Positions 32,446 through 39,636 of a stretch of DNA of 64,000 bases are shown one piece after another (the stretch's first letter is position 1; every line of letters begins with the position of its first letter). Under the pieces are notes generated by a model. It searched no databases, was not told the origin of the DNA, and saw nothing but the letters and a program-made list of their open reading frames with translations. The position numbers were made by a program, and so were the translations under genes. Location: positions 5,952,001 through 6,016,000 of the forward strand of contig NZ_AP025739.1 of assembly GCF_003574315.2 (NCBI RefSeq), given 5' to 3'. The stretch comes from Capsulimonas corticalis (GTDB lineage Bacteria > Armatimonadota > Armatimonadia > Armatimonadales > Capsulimonadaceae).

Positions 32446-32470
32446 GGCGCGTTGGATTACCGAACGCCGA
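32446..32470. repeat. 25-bp direct repeat, right copy (3' end of xylA)
   Basis: Identical to 32212-32236. It spans the xylA stop codon and last codons (GVR), so this is the copy that still serves the gene. Confidence 0.9.
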
Positions 32471-33626
32471 GCAGGAGCTCGAAGGTCAGCTGGTCGAGTT
32501 TCTCGTATGGAAGCGGCTTGAGAGCGAGCGCTTCGGGATCGAGGTCGAGGGACTTCAGGGCCGCGAGGTTCTCCGTGGAGAAGCCGGCGCTGAGAACGGC
32601 GTCGGACGCGGCGTCGCCGGCGTTGATCTCCTGGAGAAGCGCCTGAATCTCGGGATCGGCGTTGAACTGCTGCGCCTTTTCCTTGAGGATCAGATAGGAG
32701 CGCATACAGCCCTTGGCGAACTCCCAGACATCCGCCGGATCGCTCGTGCGCAGAGCGTGGGCGTCGAAGTGCTTCGGTCCGTCGTACTTGTAGTCTTCCA
32801 GCAGCTTGACGAGGAAGAAGTTCGACTTGTAGTCTTCCTGGCCGAAGCGCAGGTCCTGATCGAAGCGGCCCGGCTTCTGGCCGTTCAGGTCGATGTGGAA
32901 CAGCTTGCCCATCTCCAGCGCCTGCGCGACGGCGTGATAGAAGTTCAGGCCGGCGATGGTGTCATGCGCGTACTCGGGGTTGACGCCCACCATCTCCGGA
33001 TGCGCCAGGGTGCTGATGAAGCCCAGCATCGCGCCGACCGTCGGGAGGTAGATATCGCCGCGCGGCTCATTCGGCTTGGGCTCTAACGCGAACTTCATGC
33101 CGTAATTTTGCGAGATGGCGTACTCGGACAGGAAGTCCAGAGCCTCGCGGAACCGCTTGAGGGCCGTGACGGCGTCCTTGGACGCGTCGACTTCCGTACC
33201 TTCACGGCCGCCCCAGAAGACATAGATCTTCGCGCCCAGCTCCGCGCCCAGGTCGATCGACTCAACGGTTTTGCGCAGCGCGAACGCGCGGACCTTCGGA
33301 TCGTTGGAGGTAAAGGCGCCGTCCTTGAAGACGGGATGCGAGAACAGGTTGGTAGTCGCCATCGGGACGACGACGCCGCTGTCGGTCAGCGCCTGCTTGA
33401 ACTCGGAGACGATCTTATCCCGCTGCTGCGCGGACGCTCCAAACGGAACGAGATCGTTGTCGTGCAGGTTGACGCCCCACGCGCCGAGCTCGCCGAGCTT
33501 ATGCACGCGCTCGACCGGAGTGACCGGCGTGCGCACCGGGCCGCCGAACGGGTCGGCCCCGGGGTTGCCCACGGTCCAGAGACCGAAGGTGAACTTATCA
33601 GACTTTTGGGGAACGAAATTTCCCAT
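32457..33626 (-). CDS. xylA: Xylose isomerase
   Basis: 389 residues, the length of group I (Streptomyces/Actinoplanes-type) xylose isomerases. The TIM barrel carries [14 protein letters not shown] (catalytic His and Asp), [14 protein letters not shown] (Trp and Glu of the active site), [15 protein letters not shown] (metal Glu), [20 protein letters not shown] (metal region) and [20 protein letters not shown] (Asp metal ligands). It converts D-xylose to D-xylulose or glucose to fructose using two divalent metals. The ATG at 33626 follows GAGGAGAG; the longer frame to 33713 has no support. No xylulokinase is adjacent. A perfect 16-bp palindrome upstream (33718-33733) may be an operator. Confidence 0.96.
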   Translation of the reverse strand: MGNFVPQKSDKFTFGLWTVGNPGADPFGGPVRTPVTPVERVHKLGELGAWGVNLHDNDLVPFGASAQQRDKIVSEFKQALTDSGVVVPMATTNLFSHPVFKDGAFTSNDPKVRAFALRKTVESIDLGAELGAKIYVFWGGREGTEVDASKDAVTALKRFREALDFLSEYAISQNYGMKFALEPKPNEPRGDIYLPTVGAMLGFISTLAHPEMVGVNPEYAHDTIAGLNFYHAVAQALEMGKLFHIDLNGQKPGRFDQDLRFGQEDYKSNFFLVKLLEDYKYDGPKHFDAHALRTSDPADVWEFAKGCMRSYLILKEKAQQFNADPEIQALLQEINAGDAASDAVLSAGFSTENLAALKSLDLDPEALALKPLPYEKLDQLTFELLLGVR

Positions 33627-33717
33627 AATAGCTCTCCTCTGTGTGAAGACGATTTGTCGCAAACGTCGCGACGCCGCACCTCTGTTATCCACGGCCGCGC
33701 CACTTTCCTGCATCTTC

Positions 33718-33733
33718 GTTGAAATATTTCAAC
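33718..33733. promoter_or_regulatory. Perfect 16-bp palindrome upstream of xylA, candidate operator
   Basis: GTTGAAATATTTCAAC lies in the gap between the Clp1-like gene and xylA, about 92 nt above the xylA start. Perfect symmetry and AT-rich centre fit a repressor site. No xylose regulator gene is in the window. Confidence 0.45.
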
Positions 33734-33746
33734 TAAATTATTTCGA

Positions 33747-34841
33747 TCAGAGATTCCCATGAGGGACTTCCCCGATTTCTCGGCCGTCCGCCTGCAATCG
33801 GAGCCTCCCGAACCAGACCTGCGCAATCGCCGCCGGACGTTTCGTGTGGGACCGGATCGTGAGGATTCGGCGTTCAAAGTCGATTCGGGCGATCGTTCCC
33901 AAATCCAGCAGAACGCCCCGGCTATCCACGAGGCCGACGAGAAGCCCCGCGAACATCTGGGCCGCGACAATCGTCAATGAGCGTGTTTTGAAGGTGGATT
34001 CGATCCCGGCGAGCTCCGACGTATCCCACCCGTCGCGCTGCGCGACAATATAGAGCGCGCCGCCCGGCAGTGTTTCGGCATGCATGATGGGGACTTGCAG
34101 GGAGCTGCTGAGAAACTGAATCAGATGCCGCTGCATTGGAACGCCCGCTCCAAGCCACGTTCCGATCAGATCGGCGTCGTCGAACGCGATCGCGATCTCC
34201 TTGGAATCCAGCAGCGCGGCCTGAAAGCGCGCGGCCCGGCTGGTGGCGCGCGCGGCGGAGGTCTTGCGGCCGACGTCCGCTCCCGGCGCGATCGTCCAAA
34301 TTTCGGGAGATTGCAGGCGGCGAAACGGCGCGAGCATCGGCGCCAGCTCCGCGTCTCGCTCGAAGGCGACGATCACCTGCGGCAGAAGCAGTTCGGCCGC
34401 GCGGCGGTGCAGCTCCCGCGCGCTGTTGCCGCGAATGTGACCGCAGGTATCGATGAGGATCAGATCGGGGCGGCGCTTTCGGAGGACGCGCATCATCTGG
34501 CAGGCGCCGACACTGATATCTAGCACATGGCGCGTGGGATTGTTGGCGCCGACGAAATAGGAGCCGATCAGGTCCAGGCCGCGCAGACCGCGCAGCTCGG
34601 CGGAACCGGGCGCGGGAGTGATGGCCGCGCTCACCGTTCCTGGCGGACCGACATCGCCCTGTCCTAAATCGCAGTCGAGCACGCCGACGGATGCGCCGGC
34701 CTGATATCGGCGCAGCAGTGTTTCGCGGACAAAAGTCGACTTGCCGGTATCGACTCCGCCGATGAGCAGCACTGCGGAGCCGGCGGGCAAAGCGTCCAGG
34801 CGAGCATCGAGATCCTCGCGCGCGATCGGCGTTTCAGTCAT
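33747..34841 (-). CDS. Clp1/Grc3-type P-loop kinase-like protein (polynucleotide 5'-kinase family)
   Basis: 364 residues. The N-terminal P-loop is LLIGGVDTGKSTFVRETL, followed by SVGVLDCDLGQGDVGPPGTV. This Asp-x-Asp-x-Gln segment plus P-loop and the later NPTRHVL and DLILIDTCGHIRG are the Clp1/Grc3/NOL9 pattern. Such proteins phosphorylate RNA or DNA 5'-hydroxyl ends in eukaryotes and archaea; bacterial members are rare and uncharacterised. The C-terminal ~150 residues (VPIMHAETLPGGALYIVAQR, then AGLLVGLVDSRGVLLDLGTI) are beta-rich as in the Clp1 C-terminal domain. It precedes xylA on the same strand but the functional link is unclear. The start at 34841 is the first Met before the P-loop. 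Confidence 0.8.
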   Translation of the reverse strand: MTETPIAREDLDARLDALPAGSAVLLIGGVDTGKSTFVRETLLRRYQAGASVGVLDCDLGQGDVGPPGTVSAAITPAPGSAELRGLRGLDLIGSYFVGANNPTRHVLDISVGACQMMRVLRKRRPDLILIDTCGHIRGNSARELHRRAAELLLPQVIVAFERDAELAPMLAPFRRLQSPEIWTIAPGADVGRKTSAARATSRAARFQAALLDSKEIAIAFDDADLIGTWLGAGVPMQRHLIQFLSSSLQVPIMHAETLPGGALYIVAQRDGWDTSELAGIESTFKTRSLTIVAAQMFAGLLVGLVDSRGVLLDLGTIARIDFERRILTIRSHTKRPAAIAQVWFGRLRLQADGREIGEVPHGNL

Positions 34842-34973
34842 GGCTGGCCGCCAGCACTAATGAATTCGAGAAAACCTGCCGATAATCAAGAGTAATCATG
34901 ACGATAGGTCGGCTATTCGCAAAATTAAGTCGAAATATGACGGCAACAAATGAAATTCCTACGAAATCGCCGG

Positions 34974-34979
34974 TATAAT
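34974..34979 (+). promoter_or_regulatory. -10 element for the 73-residue gene
   Basis: TATAAT on the plus strand, 32 nt above the ATG at 35012, which has a strong GAGGAGG site. The -35 region (TGAAAT) is poor. Confidence 0.5.
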
Positions 34980-35011
34980 AATACTGGCTCATTTAAGACG
35001 AGGAGGTCTTT

Positions 35012-35233
35012 ATGAAACAGCCTCTTATGCTCATTCCGCCGGCTCAGGCGGAAGCACTGTACGACGCCGCTTTAAACACACAGAAGCAAGAAGTCCGTAC
35101 TCGATACGGCGCCCGTCCCGTCGCGGACGATTGGGATGACCGCGCGTCCGTTGAGGACGCCGATCATCGCTGGACCGCTAACCCCTCGAACTCGCACAGC
35201 AAGTCCGACGCATCCAGCCGCCGCATCCACTAA
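35012..35233 (+). CDS. Small hypothetical protein
   Basis: 73 residues with a near-perfect GAGGAGGT Shine-Dalgarno site. The N terminus (MKQPLMLIPPAQAEALYDAA) is helical; the remainder is hydrophilic and probably disordered, rich in Asp, Arg and Ser, and ends SSRRIH. There is no signal peptide, no cysteine and no recognised family. The strong promoter -10 and ribosome site say it is expressed; the function is unknown. It is flanked by the divergent Clp1-like gene and the convergent PLD gene. Confidence 0.6.
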   Translation: MKQPLMLIPPAQAEALYDAALNTQKQEVRTRYGARPVADDWDDRASVEDADHRWTANPSNSHSKSDASSRRIH

Positions 35234-35268
35234 ATAGCAATCTTTCTCAAGCAATGTCCGAACTGCGT

Positions 35269-35991
35269 TCAGCGGCCGGCGGGGCTGTAGAGATCGAACG
35301 CGTTCTTTTGCAGCGCCCAGGACTGCCCCAGCTCGTCGAAGAGCACACGGTGGAAGTCCTGGGACTGTGACCAGAGATCGTCGTACCAGGCGCTCAGATC
35401 CGCCACATTCGACGGCTCCCGCACCACGACATTCATCTCCGTCGGCTGCCCTTCCTTACCGAGCGTCACATTGCTCGACCCGACCACCGCCAGCCCCTTC
35501 TCCCACGTGTGCCCTTCCGGATAATCGATCAGGGATACTTTCGCGTGGATAAAGCCGTGCGTATAGAGCCGAATCTTCACGCCGCCGTCGGCGATCCGCC
35601 GGGCGAGAGTCAGCAGCAGCGCATGCGTTTCGGCGGTGCGCGGCAGTGTCTCGATCGTGCGGCGCAAATTCAGCGCCGTCTCGGCCAGCACCCAGTCGTG
35701 GGCGCTGCGCAGCGTGGAGGCCATATCCTCCTGATCGCGCACCCATTCCTCGCCGCCGCGCAGGCGTGCGTCGGCCTCGACGCGCACCTGGTCCTCGCTG
35801 ACGCGATTGATGATATTTCCAATCAGAATGTTGGTTTCTTGGAGTTGCTCGATCTGTTCGCGCAGCGGAACGAGGCCATCCAAAAAGAGGTAGCCCACGG
35901 CAAAGCGCGCCGTAAGGGCGCCTTCGGCGAGAAGATCATATATGCGGCTTGCGAGACGCAGCCGCCGGTTATCGATGACATCCAGTGACAT
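35269..35991 (-). CDS. Stand-alone PLD-like domain protein (helicase-associated type)
   Basis: 240 residues forming one phospholipase D-like domain. YGFIHAKVSLIDYP-like sequence (here HGFIHAKVSLIDYPEG) gives the HxKx4D motif once. It is followed by KGLAVVGSSNVTLGKEGQPTEMNVV, where GSSN is the conserved turn after the HKD motif. The N terminus (ALTARFAVGYLFLDGLVPLR) matches the PLD domain found at the front of SNF2-type DEAD/DEAH helicases. Here the helicase part is missing and the protein simply ends after WYDDLWSQSQDFH. It may be a natural single-domain version or a remnant. TATAAT (36005 to 36000) lies 8 nt above the ATG, giving a very short leader. Function unknown; nuclease activity possible as a dimer. 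Confidence 0.7.
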   Translation of the reverse strand: MSLDVIDNRRLRLASRIYDLLAEGALTARFAVGYLFLDGLVPLREQIEQLQETNILIGNIINRVSEDQVRVEADARLRGGEEWVRDQEDMASTLRSAHDWVLAETALNLRRTIETLPRTAETHALLLTLARRIADGGVKIRLYTHGFIHAKVSLIDYPEGHTWEKGLAVVGSSNVTLGKEGQPTEMNVVVREPSNVADLSAWYDDLWSQSQDFHRVLFDELGQSWALQKNAFDLYSPAGR

Positions 35992-36183
35992 GCGCCCTCA
36001 TTATACCGAAAGACGCGCAAAAATAATTACTTGATTTTCGCAACCGATGCTCAGAACGCGTCTCATCCGTGGTATATTATAGACGATTTCACAATAGGGC
36101 TCAAAATGGCTCGGCTGTCATCGCATCGCCGGGCTCACGGATCAACCTTGACAACAGCTCATTCAACGCTGAGGAGAAGACAC

Positions 36184-36375
36184 ATGAACACCGAGATGCT
36201 GGCGCAGGACGCCGAATGTTGTACGCCGGTCGATGCTTCGACCGCCCCGTCCGCTGAGTTTATTCACGCAATTTCCGAGTTTTTCGAAACGGATCCGAGC
36301 GACCTGCTCTCCGAGCTTGGATACTATCAGCGTGAAGCGAGCTCCTCCCGCGCAGAAGAGAGCGCCGCCAAGTAG
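36184..36375 (+). CDS. Small acidic hypothetical protein
   Basis: 63 residues with GAGGAGAAG upstream of the ATG. The protein is acidic (about ten Glu plus Asp), with adjacent cysteines at positions 12-13 (DAECCTPVD), a helical core AEFIHAISEFFETDPSDLLS and a Ser/Ala/Glu tail. No family is recognised. A strong terminator follows at once (36397-36438), so it forms its own short transcript. A promoter box TGG TATATT (36070-36078) is likely. Confidence 0.6.
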   Translation: MNTEMLAQDAECCTPVDASTAPSAEFIHAISEFFETDPSDLLSELGYYQREASSSRAEESAAK

Positions 36376-36396
36376 ATCCTCCGCCCCTTTTGAGAA

Positions 36397-36438
36397 ATCG
36401 CGCCGTCATTCAGACCGAATGGCGGCGCGATTTTTTTT
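36397..36438 (+). terminator. Rho-independent terminator
   Basis: ATCGCGCCGTCATTC (36397-36411) pairs with GAATGGCGGCGCGAT (36417-36431) including one G-U pair, followed by eight T. Confidence 0.93.
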
Positions 36439-36527
36439 GCTCTAAATATTTTTTCGATATTCCCCATAATTAGATGTAAGTACCCGCTGTTCCGAGCGAT
36501 TTAAACATGAAAACCGGCATTTTTACC

Positions 36528-36556
36528 TTGACAAAAATTTGTCATTGGGTTATGAT
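36528..36556 (+). promoter_or_regulatory. Sigma70 promoter of the NlpC/P60 hydrolase gene
   Basis: Perfect TTGACA (36528-36533), 17 nt, TATGAT (36551-36556). Confidence 0.85.
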
Positions 36557-36693
36557 AGACCAGCTGTGAAATTTGGTACGAATACACAGCTTGTTTGGAA
36601 GTCTTTTTCGAAAGTCTCCACCGCCGCACGGCACTCCGTCCTCCGCGACGTTATGTGCGTCCTCAAAGATCCGTTCGAAAGGAAAACGTACTT

Positions 36694-37512
36694 TTGATTT
36701 TTCAAAAAAAGAGCAGCCGCTCTACGACCATTCTCGACAAGGCGACTAAGTCCGCAGTAATCGCCGCTCTCGCCGTCACCAGCTTCACCGTCTCGCTCTC
36801 TCCCACCTTCGCGAAGACTTCTCACCACAAGCACTCATTACCCGCTGCGGTCGTTACCGCCGGCAATTATTCCCACCGCGCCGCGATCAAACTCGCGCAC
36901 AGCGTGAACAAAACTCGCTCCCTCGTCGCGGCTAAGCCCAAGTCGGCTCATGATCTGCGGCTCGCCAAGCGATTGGCCAATCAGCAGGCGCGCCTCGCCA
37001 AGCTGCACGCGATCCATGAAGCGCGCCTCGCGAAGAAGCAGGTCAATCTGAATGCGCACCAGACGAAGGTCGCCATGCAGGACCGCGCTCTGGCCAGCGG
37101 CAATGTCGTGGAAGCGGCCTACTCGCTGCGCGGCTCCCGCTACCGCATGGGCGGCACGTCCCGCGGCGCGTTCGACTGCTCCGGCTTCGTCCGCTACATT
37201 CTCGGCCACACCGGCGGCGTCGACCTTCCGCGCACCGCGACCGAGCAGTACTACCACGGCTCCCCTGTTGCTTCGGGCGATCTGCAGCCGGGCGATCTGG
37301 TCTTCTTCAAGAATACCTACAAACACGGCATTTCGCACGTGGGCATCTACACCGGCAACGGCAAGTTCGTCCACGCGGCGAACGAGCACAAAGGCGTCCG
37401 CGAGGACAGTCTGAACGAAGCCTACTACAGCAACCACTACGCCGGCGCGCGCCGAGTGCTTCCCGCGCAGATGCGCGCGATGGCTCTGGCCCCCACGCAT
37501 AGCGGTAACTAA
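36694..37512 (+). CDS. Secreted NlpC/P60 family peptidoglycan endopeptidase
   Basis: 272 residues from the TTG at 36694, which lies about 10 nt after AAAGGA; an earlier TTG at 36595 would bury the signal sequence. The signal peptide core is about residues 20-40 (SAVIAALAVTSFTVSLSPTF). A Lys/Ala/His-rich, helical linker follows (LAKRLANQQARLAKLHAIHE). The C-terminal NlpC/P60 domain has the catalytic Cys in GAFDCSGFVRYILGH, then LPRTATEQYY, LQPGDLVFFKN, His in ISHVGIYTGNGKFVHAANEH. It cleaves peptide stems in peptidoglycan, in the periplasm. The gene has a strong promoter and a long leader. Confidence 0.9.
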   Translation: MIFQKKSSRSTTILDKATKSAVIAALAVTSFTVSLSPTFAKTSHHKHSLPAAVVTAGNYSHRAAIKLAHSVNKTRSLVAAKPKSAHDLRLAKRLANQQARLAKLHAIHEARLAKKQVNLNAHQTKVAMQDRALASGNVVEAAYSLRGSRYRMGGTSRGAFDCSGFVRYILGHTGGVDLPRTATEQYYHGSPVASGDLQPGDLVFFKNTYKHGISHVGIYTGNGKFVHAANEHKGVREDSLNEAYYSNHYAGARRVLPAQMRAMALAPTHSGN

Positions 37513-37540
37513 AAATTCCCTCGCTCGCCGCCTGTATATC

Positions 37541-37569
37541 TTGACATAGCAGGCGGCGGAGGGTATAAT
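37541..37569 (+). promoter_or_regulatory. Perfect consensus promoter of tRNA-Glu
   Basis: TTGACA (37541-37546), exactly 17 nt, TATAAT (37564-37569). The start point lies about 5 nt above the mature tRNA. Confidence 0.92.
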
Positions 37570-37580
37570 CCTTTACAATT

Positions 37581-37656
37581 GGCCCGTTGGTCTAGCGGTT
37601 ATGACGCCTCCCTTTCAAGGAGGAAACCACCGGTTCGATCCCGGTACGGGCTACCA
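37581..37656 (+). tRNA. tRNA-Glu (anticodon UUC)
   Basis: 76 nt with encoded CCA. The acceptor stem GGCCCGT pairs with ACGGGCT (G-U at the first position). The anticodon stem is CCTCC/GGAGG with loop CTTTCAA, anticodon TTC. The T arm is CCGGTTCGATCCCGG. A 15-bp terminator follows immediately, so the gene is monocistronic. Confidence 0.97.
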
Positions 37657-37658
37657 AG

Positions 37659-37692
37659 AAAAAAGCGCTCCGCGATTGCGGAGCGCTTTTTT
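37659..37692 (+). terminator. Terminator of tRNA-Glu
   Basis: AAAAAAGCGCTCCGC (37659-37673) and GCGGAGCGCTTTTTT (37678-37692) form a perfect 15-bp stem with a GATT loop. Confidence 0.95.
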
Positions 37693-37751
37693 GTTTTGCA
37701 GATATGCGAAAATAGCAAGCGTTACGCGTAATTCCCTGAGGCTCGGCATCC

Positions 37752-38303
37752 ATGCACCCCACCCTGGTCATCCGAAACGTCCAACTGAGCGACATCCCCG
37801 CTCTCTCAGAGTTCGCGATGAAAACTTACTCGGACGCCTTCGGGCATTCGCTGAGCCCGGAAGATTTAGCCGAGCATCTGCGGAAGCATCTTTCCCCAAA
37901 CAGCTTCCAGCTTATCTTTGCAGAAGATACCGTTCTCCTCGCGGAAGTCGACAATCGTCTGATTGGCTACGCGCAGTTTGGCGCATCCACCCTCTCACGC
38001 AATCATCCAACGGATCAGGATCTGCGAAGGCTGTACGTGCATCCCGAATACCAAAATGAGGGCTATGGAAGCGCGCTGATGGAAGCAACCCTATGTCATC
38101 CCCAAATGAAAGCCGCCGCCTCCATCTTTCTGGACGTATGGGAGCATAATCCCGCAGCGCAGCGATTTTACCGGCGCCATGGCTTTGAAGTGATTGGAGA
38201 ACACGCCTTCGAAGTCGAGTCCGGTGCGCCAACCAGCCGAGACCTGATAATGGCGCGCCGCCAAGCGCCAGTTGATGATACGCATCATACGCCTGGCGAT
38301 TGA
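37752..38303 (+). CDS. GNAT family N-acetyltransferase
   Basis: 183 residues, one GNAT domain. The acetyl-CoA-binding motif A is LRRLYVHPEYQNEGYGSALM (the Q/R-x-x-G-x-G/A element as QNEGYG). Motif B is represented by LDVWEHNPAAQRFYRRHGFE. The N terminus (LVIRNVQLSDIPALSEFAMK) is the usual beta1-alpha1. The acceptor is unknown. A His/Thr-rich short tail ends the protein. It stands alone between the tRNA terminator and convergent cysC. The ATG at 37752 gives the full fold. Confidence 0.88.
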   Translation: MHPTLVIRNVQLSDIPALSEFAMKTYSDAFGHSLSPEDLAEHLRKHLSPNSFQLIFAEDTVLLAEVDNRLIGYAQFGASTLSRNHPTDQDLRRLYVHPEYQNEGYGSALMEATLCHPQMKAAASIFLDVWEHNPAAQRFYRRHGFEVIGEHAFEVESGAPTSRDLIMARRQAPVDDTHHTPGD

Positions 38304-38319
38304 TGTGTATCATCAGTTA

Positions 38320-38883
38320 CTATCCGGAAATTAGCTGTCGCTCACGCATCTCGTTCAAAATCTGTTCAATGGATTCGGCGACGGTCTGCTGGTCCGTCCG
38401 TACGCGGACTTCGGGGTTTTCGGGCGCTTCGTAGGGGTCGGTGACACCGGTGAAGTGTTCGATTTCGCCGGCGAGGGCTTTTTTGTAGAGTCCTTTGACG
38501 TCGCGAGTGGCGAGGGCTTCGACGGTGGCTTGGGCGTGGACTTCGATGAAGGGGACGCTGTCGGCGTCGTGGAGGGCTCGGATTTCGTCGCGGACGTCGG
38601 CGTAGGGCGAGATAGCGGCGGTCATGGCGATCACACCGTTGCGGGCCAGCAGGCGCGCGACGTAGCCGATGCGGCGGACGTTGATATCGCGGTCTTCCTT
38701 GGAGAACGACAGGCCCTTGGAAAGATGCGTGCGCACCTCGTCGCCGTCCAGCACCTCCACTTTATATCCCAGCGCGCGGAACTGTTCGGCGATCGCGGAG
38801 GACAGGGTGGATTTGCCGGCGCCGCTCAAGCCGGTAAACCAGAGGGTGAAGCCTCGGTGCGAGGCGGATTGCGTATCAGACAT
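38320..38883 (-). CDS. cysC: Adenylylsulfate kinase
   Basis: 187 residues, stand-alone CysC. Walker A is [40 protein letters not shown] binds [21 protein letters not shown] is conserved, and [20 protein letters not shown] with [20 protein letters not shown]-like C-terminal sequence is typical. It phosphorylates APS to PAPS. No cysN, cysD or cysH is in the window, so the sulfate pathway is encoded elsewhere. AGGAGAAG precedes the ATG. It has its own promoter (38965-38936) inside the end of coaE. Confidence 0.95.
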   Translation of the reverse strand: MSDTQSASHRGFTLWFTGLSGAGKSTLSSAIAEQFRALGYKVEVLDGDEVRTHLSKGLSFSKEDRDINVRRIGYVARLLARNGVIAMTAAISPYADVRDEIRALHDADSVPFIEVHAQATVEALATRDVKGLYKKALAGEIEHFTGVTDPYEAPENPEVRVRTDQQTVAESIEQILNEMRERQLISG

Positions 38884-38935
38884 AAAAACGTGACTTCTCC
38901 TAACAAGGATCGGGCGGCGGCTTTGCCGCCCAAAA

Positions 38936-38965
38936 ATTATACCTAATGGCTTCGCAGCGTGTCAA
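38936..38965 (-). promoter_or_regulatory. Promoter of cysC
   Basis: TTGACA (38965 to 38960), 18 nt, TATAAT (38941 to 38936). The -35 overlaps the stop codon region of coaE. The leader contains GGGCGGC-AAA-GCCGCC, a short stable hairpin before the ribosome site. Confidence 0.8.
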
Positions 38966-39564
38966 AACGCCGTAAAACGCTCCCACAAAGCCGCCACCTG
39001 ACGCCGGGTGTCGTCAAGCGTCCCGTTGGTGTCGATCACGACATCCGCCCGGGCGACTTTTTCCGACAGCGGCCACTGGGCGGCCAAATGCTGGCGCGCC
39101 TCGCCCTCATCGATCCCCAAACGCGCGCGCAGGCGCGCGACCTGGGTTTCGTCCGAGCAGGACGTCACAACGATCGTATCGGTCAGATCTTCTAATCCCG
39201 TTTCGAACAGCAAGGGGATCTCGGCGGCGGCGATGAGAACCTTCTCATCACGCCACCGCGCGATCTGTTCGCGCAGCTCTTGAATGATCGCGGGATGCGT
39301 GAAGCTTTCCAGCATCTTGCGCGCTTCGGGATCGTCGTAGATCCGGGCGCGCAGGAGAGCGCGGTCGACCGCGGCGACTTCGGACTGCATGTCCCGGCAA
39401 TCGGGAAAGGCCGCCAGAACGCTCTGTGTGGCCGCCGCGCCCGGTCGAAGGACGTCTCGGGCGACGGCGTCCGCGCTGATCGTGGGAGCGCCGAGTTCGG
39501 CGAGAAACTGGGTGACGGCGCTTTTGCCGGTCGCGACGCCGCCGGTGATGCCTAAAATACTCAT
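38962..39564 (-). CDS. coaE: Dephospho-CoA kinase
   Basis: 200 residues. The P-loop is ILGITGGVATGKSAVTQFLA. ISADAVARDVLRPG carries the conserved Asp of the DxD-like loop. LESFTHPAIIQELREQI, AAEIPLLFETGLEDLTDTIV and DETQVARLRARLGIDEGEARQHLAAQWPL-type segments are the CoaE lid and substrate region. It performs the last step of CoA synthesis. The ATG at 39564 starts directly at the first beta strand. It is 72 nt below rpsA, separated by that gene's terminator. Confidence 0.95.
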   Translation of the reverse strand: MSILGITGGVATGKSAVTQFLAELGAPTISADAVARDVLRPGAAATQSVLAAFPDCRDMQSEVAAVDRALLRARIYDDPEARKMLESFTHPAIIQELREQIARWRDEKVLIAAAEIPLLFETGLEDLTDTIVVTSCSDETQVARLRARLGIDEGEARQHLAAQWPLSEKVARADVVIDTNGTLDDTRRQVAALWERFTAF

Positions 39565-39595
39565 ATCGGTCTCAGGGTAAAAATTTGGGCGACAA

Positions 39596-39623
39596 AAAAG
39601 GCCCCCGTTTCCGGGGGCCTTTT
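39596..39623 (-). terminator. Terminator of rpsA
   Basis: AAAAGGCCCCCG (39596-39607) and CGGGGGCCTTTT (39612-39623) form a perfect 12-bp stem with a 4-nt loop. On the minus strand it runs into CTTTTTTG. Confidence 0.93.
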
Positions 39624-39636
39624 CCTTTAAGAGGGA

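Larger units (their letters stand above)
36376..36693. other. 318-nt intergenic region: terminator, promoter and NlpC/P60 leader
   Basis: It contains the terminator of the 63-residue gene, a minus-strand GTTTAA-N15-GGGTAC element, a consensus sigma70 promoter and the ~137-nt leader of the NlpC/P60 gene. The leader holds a 7-bp stem AGCTGTG/CACAGCT (36562-36591). It does not match any riboswitch I know, including the c-di-AMP type often found before such hydrolases. Confidence 0.6.

Noticed and set aside
32100-32646. Several 60-100-codon ORFs around the palindromic element
   Set aside because: They translate inverted repeats and the end of xylA; arms read in both directions explain them.
36557-36693. 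c-di-AMP (ydaO) riboswitch before the NlpC/P60 gene
   Set aside because: The conserved core of that class is not present in the leader.
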